Shown here: piece by piece, positions 36,440-50,127 of the stretch
Layout of the letters: the number at the start of each line of letters is the position of its first letter
Position numbering within the stretch: position 1 is the stretch's first letter
Assembly: GCA_963978545.1 (NCBI GenBank)
Contig: OZ021723.1
Span: forward strand, 6,020,273-6,084,272
Length of the DNA: 64,000 bases
DNA from: Linyphia triangularis
Taxonomy: Eukaryota > Arthropoda > Arachnida > Araneae > Linyphiidae
Reading direction: 5' to 3'
The notes under the pieces: model-generated
Told to the model about the DNA's origin: nothing
What the model saw: the letters and a program-made list of their open reading frames with translations, nothing else
Database searches by the model: none
Program-made: the position numbers and the translations under genes

Positions 36440-37747
36440 TGAAATGTCATCTGTAAAAATATGTTTTTCCAAAATTAAATTTTGAGTAAAAGGACATTTT
36501 GTAAGAAAAAACGTCCTAAAGAAAAAAAAAATCTAATTAAACTAAAAAGTTAACACAATATTTGTAAGCACACTGACGTTATCCACCCAAATGAGAATCA
36601 TATAACAGGGTTTCCACGGTCATTGAAAGTCATTAAAAGTGCTTAATATTTTTGAATAGTTTTTCCAAAATTAAATTTTGAGTAAAAGGACATTTTGTAA
36701 GAAAAAAACGTCCTACAGAAAAAAAAATCTAATTAAACTAAAAAGTTAACACAATATTTGTAAGCACACTGACGTATCCACCCAAATGGGAATCATAAAA
36801 CAGGGTTCCCACGGTCATTGAAAGTCATTAAAAGTGCTTAATATTTTTGAACTGGTTTTCAAGGCCTTGAAAGTGCTTGAAAATGGTTTGAGGTGAAATG
36901 TCATCTGTAAAAATGTGTTTTTCCAAAATTAAATTTTGAGTAAAAGGACATTTTGTAAGAAAAAACGTCCTAAAGAAAAAAAATCTCATTAAACTAAAAA
37001 GTTAACACAATATTTGTAAGCACACTGACGTTATCCACCCAAATGAGAATCATATAACAGTGTTCCCACGGTCATTGAAAGTCATTAAAAGTGCTTAATA
37101 TTTTTGAACTGGTTTTCAAGGCCTTGAAAGTGCTTGAAAATGCTTAGAGGTGAAATGTCATCTGTAAAAATGTGTTTTTCCAAAATTAAATTTTGAGTAA
37201 AAGGACATTTTGTAAGAAAAAAACGTCCTAAAGAAAAAAAAATCTAATTAAACTAAAAAGTTAACACAATATTTGTAAGCACACTGACGTTATCCACCCA
37301 AATGAGAATCATATAACAGTGTTCCCACGGTCATTGAAAGTCATTAAAAGTGCTTAATATTTTTGAAGGCCTGGTTTTCAAGGCCTTGAAAGTGCTTGAA
37401 AATGCTTTGAGGTGCTTAAAAGTCCTTGAAAATACTTATAGGTCCTTAAAAGTCCTTAATTTTTGCAGATGTTATGTGGCTAACTGCAAAATTTATAAAC
37501 ATACAACTCGGACTTGCTATCCCCGCGTGACCTCCACGTATTTGCACCGTATCAAAATTTTCCGACATATTTGTATTACGTATCCACCAATTTGTAACTT
37601 TTTTGGCAAAATATACTTTATTAAAAATTTATTTATTAATATGATGCCTGAAAACAATTTTCAAAGGTCCTTGAAAACATTGATTAGGTCCTTAAAAGTC
37701 ATTGAAAAGTCATTGATTTTCATTCTGTGATTTGAGTGGGAACCCTG
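36440..37747 (+). repeat. about 257-bp tandem repeat with hAT-like ends
   Basis: Four units (starts of GTTTTTCCAAAATTAAATTT at about 36463, 36659, 36917 and 37174) carry AAAAGGACATTTTGTAAG, AAGTTAACACAATATTTGTA and CAGGGTTCCCACGGTCATTG. The last is a hAT-type terminus. The right side ends GAGTGGGAACCCTG at about 37747, its inverse partner. The left terminus plus outside flank has therefore been tandemly multiplied. The 126-codon frame at 37350-37730 is repeat text. Confidence 0.8.
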
Positions 37748-40039
<2,292 letters not shown>

Positions 40040-40430
40040 ATTAAAGCATTGTTACGGGAATTTCGGAGGTGGGGATGTTTAGAACACCTTAAGAGGCATT
40101 AGCACAGAGATTTTTATCAAAATCGTTAGAGCCGTTTTTTAGTAATCATTGAAAAACATGATTTTTTCAATGGCAGCTACCTTATGCGCATGCGCGATTT
40201 TGACGAAAACCTTAATGGTGGATCCCATGGCCGCCACTAACCCTCATGCCAAATTTGAACATTGTAGGTCAATTTGTTCGGGAGTTATGCTGACCACAGA
40301 AACACACACACACACAACACTTTTTTGAAATCAGGATGTTCCAAAACGTGGAAAATTGCAAAGAAAATCGATTTTTTTTAATGAATGCCATACTTTTTTT
40401 ACCTTGTGTATATATACTTATGGGTGATTG
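40040..40430 (+). repeat. dispersed repeat family C
   Basis: Includes GGGAGTTATGCTGACCACAG, an (AC)n run, GATGTTCCAAAACGTGG and ATCGATTTTTTTTAATG. It matches, in inverse, the region around 4500-4640. Style and the inverse relation suggest a retroelement tail. Confidence 0.5.
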
Positions 40431-41370
40431 AAAGTAAAAATATGTCATTATTTATGTTACTATGTTTTATTATTATAAGTATCAAGAGTTTTAAAATTAG
40501 CTTTTAAATTATTTTGCATTGTCGACTTTCATATCTTTTCTACTCATTATCATATATATTACTTTCTATTAAACCACTAAATGAAACATCAAACATTATT
40601 CCAATGCTATTTCTCATAACAGTTACAGGAGAAATAATTGACTTTCAGCGGTTTCGTGAGTGATAATGTTTCGTATGAATTTAAAAAAAAAAAAAATGCT
40701 TTTTAGTGTAGGTGGAAATATACGAGAACAAACGAATCTACATATGTTTCAGAAGAAAATAGGTTATTCTAAATTAGTTGTTGTTGGTGAATCCACTAAA
40801 TGTTTTCGAAGACAATAGGCCATTCCTAGTTAATTGTTATTGAATCCACTAAACGTAGCAAATATAATTGGGTATTAAAAAAATGGCGATATCCTATTAT
40901 TAGTACAATTTGAATTAAAAAAGATATAAAATAAACAAGTAAAATTAGCCATAAGATTAGCTAAATGTGTAAATCATACATAATTTACAACTGGTACATG
41001 TGGACTAGTGGCTAGTTATTTAAGAAGTGCCAGTGAGCATTTTTTTGTGGAAAAATTAATCATCATATAAAAAAAACGTTCAAAAATAATATGTAAGGGT
41101 TATACTTTTCTCACCATAAATTAAAGTTATTCTCGATAAATTCTTTTTAACGATACACTTGATAAAATGAAGGTATCTCAATTCATATTGCTCATTAACT
41201 TTTTAAAAATGGATAATTCCGTTTTAAGCCTATCATCATATAGTGTTGCATAATTCTAGAAACAACACATAATACATATTTTCTAGCAATCATAACTTGA
41301 AAATCGAAGAAAAAAATGGATACGATGTCATTTAGCTTAGAGATGCCGACATCTCAAAACACTAAATTAA
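40431..41370. other. AT-rich intronic sequence
   Basis: No feature beyond partial ancestors of the tandem repeat that follows: TTTTAAGCCTATCATCATAT occurs once near 41223. Confidence 0.5.
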
Positions 41371-42447
41371 ATGAAAAAATCTGTGCTTCAATCAATAGTT
41401 ATAGTTAACTTGTTAAAAATGGATACTTCCATTTTAAGCCTATCATCATATAGAAGCATCAAGTCTCAAAACACCAAATTAAACATCTGTACTTCAATCC
41501 CGCATCCAGAACGATATAAAATTTCTCAACATTTAAACGATTCTGTGTTATGTTAAAAATCTGTACTTCAATCAATAGTTATAGTTAACTTGTTAAAAAT
41601 GGATACTTCCATTTTAAGCCTATCATCATATAGAAGCATCAAGTCTCAAAACACCAAATTAAACATCTGTACTTCAATCCCGCATCCAGAACGATATAAA
41701 ATTTCTCAACATTTAAACGAATCTGTGTTTTGTTAAAAATCTGTACTTCAATCAATAGTTATAGTTAACTTGTATAAAAATGGATACTTCCATTTTAAGC
41801 CTATCATCATATAGAAGCATCAAGTCTCAAAACACCAAATTAAACATCTGTACTTCAATCCCGCATCCAGAACGATATAAAATTTCTCAACATTTAAACG
41901 ATTCTGTGTTTTGTTAAAAATCTGTACTTCAATCAATAGTTATAGTTAACTTGTATAAAAATGGATACTTCCATTTTAAGCCTATCATCATATAGAAGCA
42001 TCAAGTCTCAAAACACCAAATTAAACATCTGTACTTCAATCCCGCATCCAGAACGGTATAAAATTTCTCCACATTTAAACGATTCTGTGTTATGTTAAAA
42101 ATCTGTAATTCAATCAATACTTATAGTTAACTTGTTAAAAATGGATACTTCCATTTTAAGCCTATCATCATATAGAAGCATCAAGTCTCAAAACACCAAA
42201 TTAAACATCTGTACTTCAATCCCGCATCCAGAACGATATAAAATGTCTCAACATTTAAACGATTCTGTGTTATGTTAAAAATCTGTACTTCAATCAATAG
42301 TTATAGTTAACTTGTTAAAAATGGATACTTCCATTTTAAGCCTATCATCATATAGAAGCATCAAGTCTCAAAACACCAAATTAAACATCTGTACTTCAAT
42401 TCCGCATCCAGAACGATATAAAATTTCTCAACATTTAAACGATTCCG
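41371..42447 (+). repeat. 180-bp tandem repeat, six units
   Basis: Units start at about 41371, 41551, 41731, 41911, 42092 and 42272 with AAAATCTGTACTTCAATCAA and contain ATGGATACTTCCATTTTAAG and CCGCATCCAGAACGATATAA. They are nearly identical. The palindromic ATGGATACTTCCAT core stands out. Confidence 0.97.
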
Positions 42448-43258
42448 TAAAGTAAAGGGAATCTCGATGATCCCGTCAATCGATTCTACGCCAAAACCGT
42501 TTTAAAACGCTTCCTTTTTTAAAAAAGCGCCATTTTCTTTTCTTCTTCGCAGTCAATACGCTCATTGTTGTCGAAGAGCTAATTATATTTCGCTAACGTC
42601 GCACCCCCGGCGGTCTCTAAAGGGGGGGGGGGGCTGCCCCCCCTCCCTGCATTTTTCTCACTCCCCCTACGCTTAATTAACGCGATCCTGCATGTTATCG
42701 GATTGGAAAGAGGAGATGGGGGGGGGGAGGGTTAAAAAAGCCATGTTTGTCCTTTTCCGCCGGATCGGCTTCCAATTGCGGAAAAGAATTGAAAAGTCGC
42801 GTTTTCCGACTCCGCGGTTCGCAAACATTTGTCGGGGGGGGGGGGGGGGGGCAGAAAAAGGGTCGAAATGGCACGCGCGTTTTTGGGTCGAAATGGTTGC
42901 ATGTTTGATAGTGCGTGTTTTTTTTTTTTTTTATTGTTTTTTTATTAATATTATTATTTTATTGTACTCTGTATTGTTTGACCTTCAATGAATATGCAGT
43001 TGTATGGTAGTTGAAATGGTTTTTATGGATCTTGCATGGTGTTTTGTTCGTTCTGGTAGTTTTCTTTGGTTGAAAATTTCCTGGTGCAAGAGCTACACGG
43101 AGTCCATGACATTTAAGAAGGTTTCAGTTACTTGCTTGTTGTATGGAAAAAAAAAAAAGATAAATAGATAAAAGAAAATCTTTAAAAGCACTTTTAACAA
43201 ATATAAGTACACTTAATTGTGTTTTTAATTTAAGTTTATTTAATACTGTTTCTTGTTG
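42448..43258. other. CpG- and G-run-rich intronic island, then AT-rich spacer
   Basis: A sharp rise in GC between about 42450 and 42930. G runs of 12 (42622-42633) and 18 (42834-42851) bases and one near 42719-42728. CpG-rich words such as CCGCCGGATCGG and CGACTCCGCGGTTCGC. No splice-bounded exon is recognised. The 99-codon frame across it lacks a domain. Confidence 0.5.
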
Positions 43259-43272
43259 CATGCTATCGTGTC

Positions 43273-43454
43273 GCCGACCAAACGGTATAGTGGTTAGCGT
43301 GCTAGCTTCTAGACCGCGAGGTTGCAGGTTCGAGTCCCGTGTTAGGCATGGGTGTTTGTAAATGTATGTTGGCTTGTCTAATGACGAAAGTTTCGGCGGA
43401 TTATAGCCCTCGTGTTGCTGATGGCGCCAGATAATCTGAAAACAACCAACCAAC
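43273..43454 (+). mobile_element. tRNA-derived SINE, copy 4
   Basis: A perfect 14-bp target duplication CATGCTATCGTGTC lies at 43259-43272 and 43455-43468. It starts GCCGACCAAACGGTATAGTG. The A box and the B box GGTTCGAGTCC are intact and it ends in AACAACCAACCAAC. This is the best preserved copy. Confidence 0.93.
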
Positions 43455-43468
43455 CATGCTATCGTGTC

Positions 43469-43971
43469 TAAAATCCGAGATGCAAGAATGCAAAACTTTG
43501 TGAAGATTTCTTAAGAGCAATCGACATTAAAACGTTTAATTTTTTTTTATAATGTAAACAAACAAGAAATCAGTAGAAAAAAATTCTTGCTAACGTATGA
43601 AAGTATGGAACTTTGCCTATTAATGCGGCAAACTTTACAGGCTGGACTTTATAGAGATAGTTACGAATCAATGGCTCTGATTATTTTGAAATAGTAATTA
43701 AGAGAAAAGATACACAGTAAAACTCCAATCGCCTTATTTTCTTTCTCAAACATAATATGCACAGTACCTTTTTATGCAATATCCTTCTAAGATTTTCCCC
43801 ACTAAAATGCAGAATTTTTTTTAGAATAGTTTAATTTGATGTTTAGTAAATAGTACATGATATGTGATGTGTATTTTAATGTTGTGTTGTTTTAATTGTC
43901 ATTCTAATCCTTAATGTGTGTTTTCTTTTCTTCTCTTTTATAACCTGTCTGTTCCGTTCACTGGTTTCCAG
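43469..43971. other. intron leading into the microexon
   Basis: AT-rich. It ends in a strong pyrimidine stretch at about 43921-43971 (TTTTCTTTTCTTCTCTTTTA, then CTGTCTGTTCC and TTTCCAG). Confidence 0.6.
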
Positions 43972-43983
43972 GGATACAGTCAG
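43972..43983 (+). CDS. gro: candidate 12-nt microexon of groucho (GGATACAGTCAG)
   Basis: The acceptor is CACTGGTTTCCAG preceded by about 40 nt of dense pyrimidines. The donor is CAG|GTGAGTGA, close to the ideal consensus. The 12 nt lie between the groucho exons at 27691 and 54316. Inserted at their phase-2 junction they keep the frame and add four residues: ...QYH-RDTV-SLKL... instead of ...QYH-SLKL.... The site would extend the linker at the start of the Q-domain helix. Microexons with strong flanking signals are a known class. Inclusion in real transcripts is inferred, not shown. Confidence 0.6.
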
Positions 43984-44580
43984 GTGAGTGATCATGATTT
44001 TCTTTTATTATTTCCTTAATGAGGAACTTGCACAAGTCAGGAAAATGAATATTTTTTGTATTTTCTAGTGTTATCCAACGAATATATTTGAGCAGTGCAA
44101 TTATTTTTTTATCTTTATGCTTTCAATTAATCAAAAATCGAGTTTGAAATCAGCCGAAATCAAAGCAAAAGTCACGTGACCAAAAACGCATAAAAAAAAC
44201 GTGACGTGTTTACGCAGAGAAAAAGTCACAAAACGAAGGAAATATCTATCTCGTTCCTTCTTAAAACAGGTTTTAGACTGGTTCATTATCTGCGCGTTGA
44301 CGTTCCACGTAAAAGTGGCTTTTTCCCGACAAATCGCTAAGTGAAAAACTAAATATTTTTTTTAACTATCTATTCGAGCTCAAATTTTTGAAAGAATGGT
44401 ATTGTTTTTCGTGATTTTTTCTCTACTTTTATTTAAAAATAAAACCAAAAAACGTGAAAGTTCCTCATTGTGATTTATTCGGTTTTATTATGCGTTAATT
44501 CCCCCCACTAGCTAAACGAAATAATTTCAAAATGAATTAATCAAAACAGAACACGATGATTTCCGACAAAGTTTCATCGG
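43984..44580. other. intronic AT-rich sequence
   Basis: No feature is recognised. Confidence 0.5.
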
Positions 44581-44582
44581 TA

Positions 44583-44814
44583 GTTACATATTATCCCGTC
44601 GACTTATGGCGAACTTTTTGTTGGTACCAAAAAGTTTTAACCATATAGCCTCCTTGGAGGTCCGGTTCGTCTCGGACCAGTGTCAGAGCGTGAAATGCTT
44701 CACCTGCGAGGTGGGTGGATCGAGCATTCGTCATGACCGACCATTTTGACGGACTAAGGAAATCCTTTTGACAAACTTTTTATCATGCCAACAGTCGACA
44801 GGATAATATGTAAG
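44583..44814. mobile_element. 232-bp TA-flanked MITE with a tRNA-like core
   Basis: Flanked by TA (44581-44582, 44815-44816). The arms GTTACATATTATCCCGTCGA and, inverted from the right, CTTACATATTATCCTGTCGA form the inverted repeat. The GC-rich interior contains AGTGTCAGAGCGTG and GGTGGGTGGATCGAGCATTC, which recall a Pol III A box and B box. No frame. Confidence 0.7.
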
Positions 44815-44830
44815 TACCGCTTTATCTTCT

Positions 44831-45944
44831 CGACACACAAACACTGCGTCTACACGATTGCAAATAGCTATAGGTCGATAATCACAGGGAAATAATCACC
44901 GACACAGTCTTATTCCCACGATGGTCAGTGTTACTTAATGTTCAGCGCAATCTCTCCAGAATTTAAAGAAAATATGCCTTTTATGTGATCTTTTAACTCG
45001 TGAATTACGCAAATCTCAAGGATGAATATTTACGTAACTATAGTAAAAAGTGTCCGAATCAAATGTACCTAACTTGGAGAGCGCTCTACACTTACAGGAC
45101 GCTCTACACTTAACGACACACAAACACTGCTTCTACACGATTGCAAATAGCTATAGGTCGATAATCACAGGGAAATAATCACCGACACAGTCTTATTCCC
45201 ACGATGGTCAGTGTTACTTAATGTTCAGTGCAATCTCTCCAGAATTTAAAGAAAATATGCCTTTTATGTGATCTTTTAACTCGTGAATTACGCAAATCTC
45301 AAGGATGAATATTTACGTAACTATAGTAAAAAGTGTCCGAATCAAATGTACCTAACTTGGAGAGCGCTCTACACTTACAGGACGCTCTACACTTAACGAC
45401 ACACAAACACTGCTTCTACACGATTGCAAATAGCTATAGGTCGATAATCACAGGGAAATAATCACCGACACAGTCTTATTCCCACGATGGTCAGTGTTAC
45501 TTAAGGTTCAGTGCAATCTCTCCAGAATTTAAAGAAAATATGCCTTTTATGTGATCTTTTAACTCGTGAATTACGCAAATCTCAAGGATGAATATTTACG
45601 TAACTATAGTAAAAAGTGTCCGAATCAAATGTACCTAACTTGGAGAGCGCTCTACACTTACAGGACGCTCTACACTTAACGACACACAAACACTGCTTCT
45701 ACACGATTGCAAATAGCTATAGGTCGATAATCACAGGGAAATAATCACCGACACAGTCTTATTCCCACGATGGTCAGTGTTACTTAATGTTCAGTGCAAT
45801 CTCTCCAGAATTTAAAGAAAATATGCCTTTTATGTGATCTTTTAACTCGTGAATTACGCAAATCTCAAGGATGAATATTTACGTAACTATAGTAAAAAGT
45901 GTCCGAATCAAATGTACCTAACTTGGAGAGCGCTCTACACTTAA
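44831..45944 (+). repeat. 283-bp tandem repeat, four units
   Basis: Units start CGACACACAAACACTGC at 44831, 45114, 45397 and 45680 and are almost identical. Internal words include ATAGGTCGATAATCACAGGG and CACGATGGTCAGTGTTAC. Each unit ends ACGCTCTACACTTAACGAC, except the last, which stops at CTACACTTAA where the next element begins. Confidence 0.97.
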
Positions 45945-46711
45945 GGGGAGTTTAAACCTTTTGACGCCAACAAAATCAGCTTTTTTTGCGTAATGTTCAA
46001 TATACTTTCAAATAAAATATACTTTATATTTTTAATTGTAATTTTTTATACAATACAATGCTTATTTTCTTCTTAAAAAAAATAACTATTTTAGACATAA
46101 ATATATTTTTTAAAAAGTTATCAAGTGAAATGTAACGATTAAAAATATAGAAAAAAAAATTTTGAACATAAATTACCCACAAGATATTTTATTACGTTTC
46201 TGGAATAAACTCAATATTAATATTGGAAATGAAAGCTAATTTATGGGTTTATTATCTAAAGCAGAATTATTCTTTTATACAATATAAAAATATTTTTATG
46301 TAAAAAATAACTTGACAATTTTAATTTTAATTTTTTTTTCTAACTATAAAGGACGTTTTATAAAAAATTTGTCATCTATATTCTTATTTCCTGCTTCAGA
46401 GAATGTAAAACTATCAAGTGCATATCCATAAATTTTTTTTAAAGGGATAGAACAATAACTTTTTTTTAATATTGTGGGAAACTTATACTCATAATTTTTT
46501 TTCTCTAAATTTTACATCATTACGTTTCACTTGATAACTTTTTAAAAAACATACTTATGCTTAAAATAATTCATGTTTTTCAAGAAGGAAATAAACATTA
46601 TGCTGCATAAAAAATATCAATTAAAAATACCGAATACTTTTTATTTTAAAGCATATCGAAAATTACGTAAGAAAAGCTATTTTTGCTGTCGTCAAAAGGT
46701 TTAAACTCCCC
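45945..46711. mobile_element. TTAA-flanked MITE, singleton family (P5)
   Basis: TTAA at 45941-45944 and 46712-46715. Ends GGGGAGTTTAAACCTTTTGA and TCAAAAGGTTTAAACTCCCC are perfect 20-bp inverted repeats. The inverted similarity continues inward loosely (AGCTTTTTTTGCGTAAT against ATTACGTAAGAAAAGCT). 767 bp with no frame. It sits at the end of the 283-bp array. Confidence 0.92.
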
Positions 46712-46715
46712 TTAA

Positions 46716-47007
46716 CAGAATGTTGAAAAGCATACGAGAAATGTAAAATTCGATAACAAGACTCACAAAGTTTTTAGGAAAAAACAAAAACAAAAAAAAA
46801 TATCAGTGCACTTCCATGTGGGCTTCTTGTATTCTCATATCCAGCCGATAGTCCAGTTCCAAACATCGCTGTATACTGTTAAAAATGTTGTTCCATCTTA
46901 CACCAAAAATTGTGTCCCTTTTAGCTACAATAAACATATGGTGCTTAGTGTTACACGATTTAAGGAAAGTTGGTACCCTCTATGCAGGTAATGTTAATTT
47001 GGCATAT
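46716..47007. other. unassigned spacer
   Basis: A 61-codon frame (46806-46991) is present, without recognisable features. Confidence 0.45.
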
Positions 47008-47322
47008 TTCATGTACCCTTTTCTCAAAAAGTAATTGACATAGAAGCCTAATATTTTTTACTGTGAATTTAGCAGACACTTGCTTATCTACTGAAGTTAG
47101 CTTTTGATTGTAATTTATTTACTTTTTTTTTCTAAATACATTTTTGTGAAAGTCACTCAAATTTGTTAAAAATCACAATTTTTTTTTTTCCCGATATAAG
47201 CCAAAACAAAAAATATTTTTAAAATAACAACAAAATATCACTTCATTATATACAGATACATAAAAGGAATATCAAAAATTTAGGAAGCTAGTTTGTGCAG
47301 TTTCTGAAAAAGGGTACATGAA
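47008..47322. mobile_element. foldback element with TTCATGTACCCTTTT ends
   Basis: The left TTTCATGTACCCTTTTCTCA and the right end GAAAAAGGGTACATGAA are inverted repeats of about 20 bp. The interior is AT-rich. The target duplication is not resolved. Confidence 0.6.
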
Positions 47323-49608
47323 TAATGAAAAATTTAATTTAAAAAAAAAAAAAAAAAAAAATGCATTTCAAAGAAAACTTTACTTATACAAATAGTTACC
47401 AATTTTGTCTTTAAAAATTATTATAAATATTTTTAGTTCAGGTATTATTACAAATAAGGTATCCTTTTAAAGGGAGGAATTTAAATTTTGATAAAAATTA
47501 ATAAACACAAAATCGATTATTTATAAATTTTAGATTACCAACTACTCTTAATTGTGCTTACGGTCCGAGGTAGCACTCTTAAATCGTAAAACTAAGCATC
47601 CAATGTTGGTTGCAGTTTAGGAGCCAATTTTTGGTGGACGGCGGAACAAAATTCTTTACAGTGTAGCATATCCGCAATGACAGTAGCAATAGCAGTTATT
47701 ATTGAGGCACAAAGGTCTTCTACATCACTGATGTTCCTTGAGTAGAGTAGAATTTGCCTATGACTTAGCGTAGCCCCCCCCCCCCCAAAAAAAAAATGCG
47801 TCTAGCTATTGAATCTCCGTGTTCTATCCATCTGTCAGTGAAAGTTGCATCCAAAAATGCATTAAGTGTAAATAGTGCATTGAATATTTTTGGTAAATTT
47901 ATAATTCCGTCTTCCGATTTAGAAGATGACAAATTTGTATTTGTCGCTTGTGGGGTTATGAAGCAAATAAAGTCAACTCCCTAAACCCGATACCAACCTA
48001 TTCATTTAACCAAAATATGTTTAATTTTTTCTGGGTGGAAAGAGAGGAAGGAGAGGGGGGGGGGGGAGGGAGTGGCCTATGTGTGTACATATGTACACGG
48101 TTTGAAGCCGTCAATTACTCACTGTTAACGAAAAACCGATAAAGCGAATGGCCCACTTAAAAAGCATTTCTAAAAGAGGAGTCTGCATTCCGAATGGGCG
48201 GGGAATGAAACAGCATCGAATTAAAAGTGGGCAGGGGCATTTTTTTACCCCTGTCCACCAGTACCCTCCCCAACCACTCACTCTGAGCAAAAAAAAAATA
48301 AAGGGTAAATTAAAAAAAAAAAAAAAAATACAAAATCTTTCTCTCTGCGTCGGGGAGGGGGTGTCTTTTAATAAGAGTCGTGTGCTGGTTCTTAGGGAGA
48401 GGGGGAAAAGGGGGGGGGGGATATTGCAAGTTGCACAAACACGTGTCGTGAACGCATTGGAGTACATGAGTTCTTGCGCTAGGGGAGAGAGGGGGGGGGG
48501 GTAGGCGTGTTTCGTCCTTTCGTTAATGAGTTTTTCTAATCGAAATGCATTTGCATCTCTTAACAAGTTTTCTCTTTTTTTTTTTTTTTTTTTGTTGTTT
48601 CTTCTGCTGCCGCTTCCTCAGACCGTAACGACTTTCTTCTCCATTAAGTATTTTGCTTCTCATAAAAACCTCCCATTCGCTTCTTTTTTAACGAATGTTC
48701 TTATTAAAAACGATGTAAGGGCGCAGCCCCAGCGAGGTTTTTTTTTCGTCCCCCCCCCCCCCTTCTCTCTGTGTATTTTTTTTTTTTATCTTCGTTCTTT
48801 AGCAGCCCTCGTCGTCATTTAGAGTATTTTTTTTTTCTGCCCCGGCTGTTTTTCATTATGGCTCGTGTCTGCGTCTTCATTTCGCGCTCCCTCCCCCCCC
48901 CCCTTCTACCGCCCTTGCCCAGAGGATTTTTTTTCCCTCTTCTTCCTCCTCTTTATAATTTTTTTTGTCTCTCCTTTCATTTAGAGACGGATATAAAAAA
49001 AAAAACGCCAGTGAAAAAAAAAAAAGAGCTTAGTCATTAATGGTTTTTAAAATACAAACATGGTTTTTTAAGATTTTAAGAGCGCAAAAAAACAAGGGTC
49101 CGCTTCGCTCCTTGCATTAAAAAAGAGGGAGGGGTAAAAAAAAAAATATGCAGTGGCAGTTTTTTTTTTCTCTCTTCCCTTCAGTTCTCCGGATCTTCTC
49201 GTGTCCTGGGGCAGTTTTTTTTTTCTGCTCAGAGGGGGGCAAGGAAGCGGGAATCCAGGGGGGAAGAAACTTTTTTTTTAAGCTCGCGGGTACGGTTTGG
49301 CAATATATTTTAATGAACCTTCTAACCGGTGGATATTAGAAAGCGCTTGATGAGAATATTTGAAGCTCGCATTTTTAAGAGGGTATAAAAAACTGAGTAA
49401 AAAAAAAAAAAACGTAAAAATAAAAGGCTTTTAACTACGCTCTTTATTTACTTATTCGGGCGGGTATCGCCAAATTCATCGGCTCCCTTCTATTATTTAT
49501 GACTAAGGTCCCTGACAATATCGATTTCCTAAAGGTGCACCTTGTCTAATGGCGCGAAATTTACTGGAAACAATTTTACAAACGCGTAATTTACTTTTTC
49601 AGTTAATT
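47323..49608. other. intronic region with many G/C homopolymers and pyrimidine runs
   Basis: C or G runs of 11-13 occur at 47774-47786, 48055-48066, 48410-48420, 48750-48762 and 48893-48903, with long A and T runs between. The frames here (up to 151 codons, in opposed pairs) are low-complexity text and not called as genes. A shift from pure AT-rich to mixed composition is clear from about 47750. Confidence 0.5.
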
Positions 49609-49615
49609 GTATATC

Positions 49616-50120
49616 CGGTAAAATCTTAGATGGGCCCACCTCTTGGCGACTTATTTCAAATCTCGCCAAGTTGACTACTAATTGAATATTTGTTATTATT
49701 ATTTTTCAATTAAAAAACGATACTTAAAGGCCAGAAATAATAATATTTTATAAAAAAAAATAATTAAGACTTACTATAAATGTGTTTGAATCCTTTGACG
49801 GCGGAGGGTACGTGTAATGATTAGCCGAATACTTGTAAAATCATAAAAACCTTCTCCCAAGAGACCAGATGCATAAATGACGGGAAAAAAATGAATACAT
49901 ATTAATCAACCAATTAGGTTTCAGAATTTCGTTGCGCATTTCGAATAGTTTTGGTTCCGAAACGCCGTTGTGATCGGACGCTCAAACAGGGCGCTCCGTA
50001 AGATTCTAGACTGTTCTCCTCCATAATCCGTCTATGGTTGCCACATTGGCGACGTTATCGCCACTCGTTTGGCGAGAATTCCAAAAGATGCCAAGAGGTG
50101 GGCTATTCTAAGATCCACCC
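49616..50120. mobile_element. foldback element with CCCACCTCTTGGC ends
   Basis: GTATATC at 49609-49615 and 50121-50127 is a 7-bp target duplication (perhaps 8 with one change). The left end CTTAGATGGGCCCACCTCTT and the inverse right end CTTAGAATAGCCCACCTCTT match well. 505 bp. The duplication length would suit a hAT- or Merlin-type mobiliser. The interior contains several TTGGCGA motifs. Confidence 0.75.
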
Positions 50121-50127
50121 GTATATC

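Noticed and set aside
37350..37730. 126-codon frame with KVLE/SLKVL repeats
   Set aside because: Translation of the hAT-like tandem repeat.
43124..43453. 109-codon minus-strand frame, with similar ones at 4557 and 28009
   Set aside because: The shared text comes from the SINE body and tRNA-like head, not from a gene.
48111..49040. Several frames of 89-151 codons in opposed pairs
   Set aside because: Low-complexity pyrimidine and G/C run translation on both strands. No conserved motif, and termination depends on homopolymer length.
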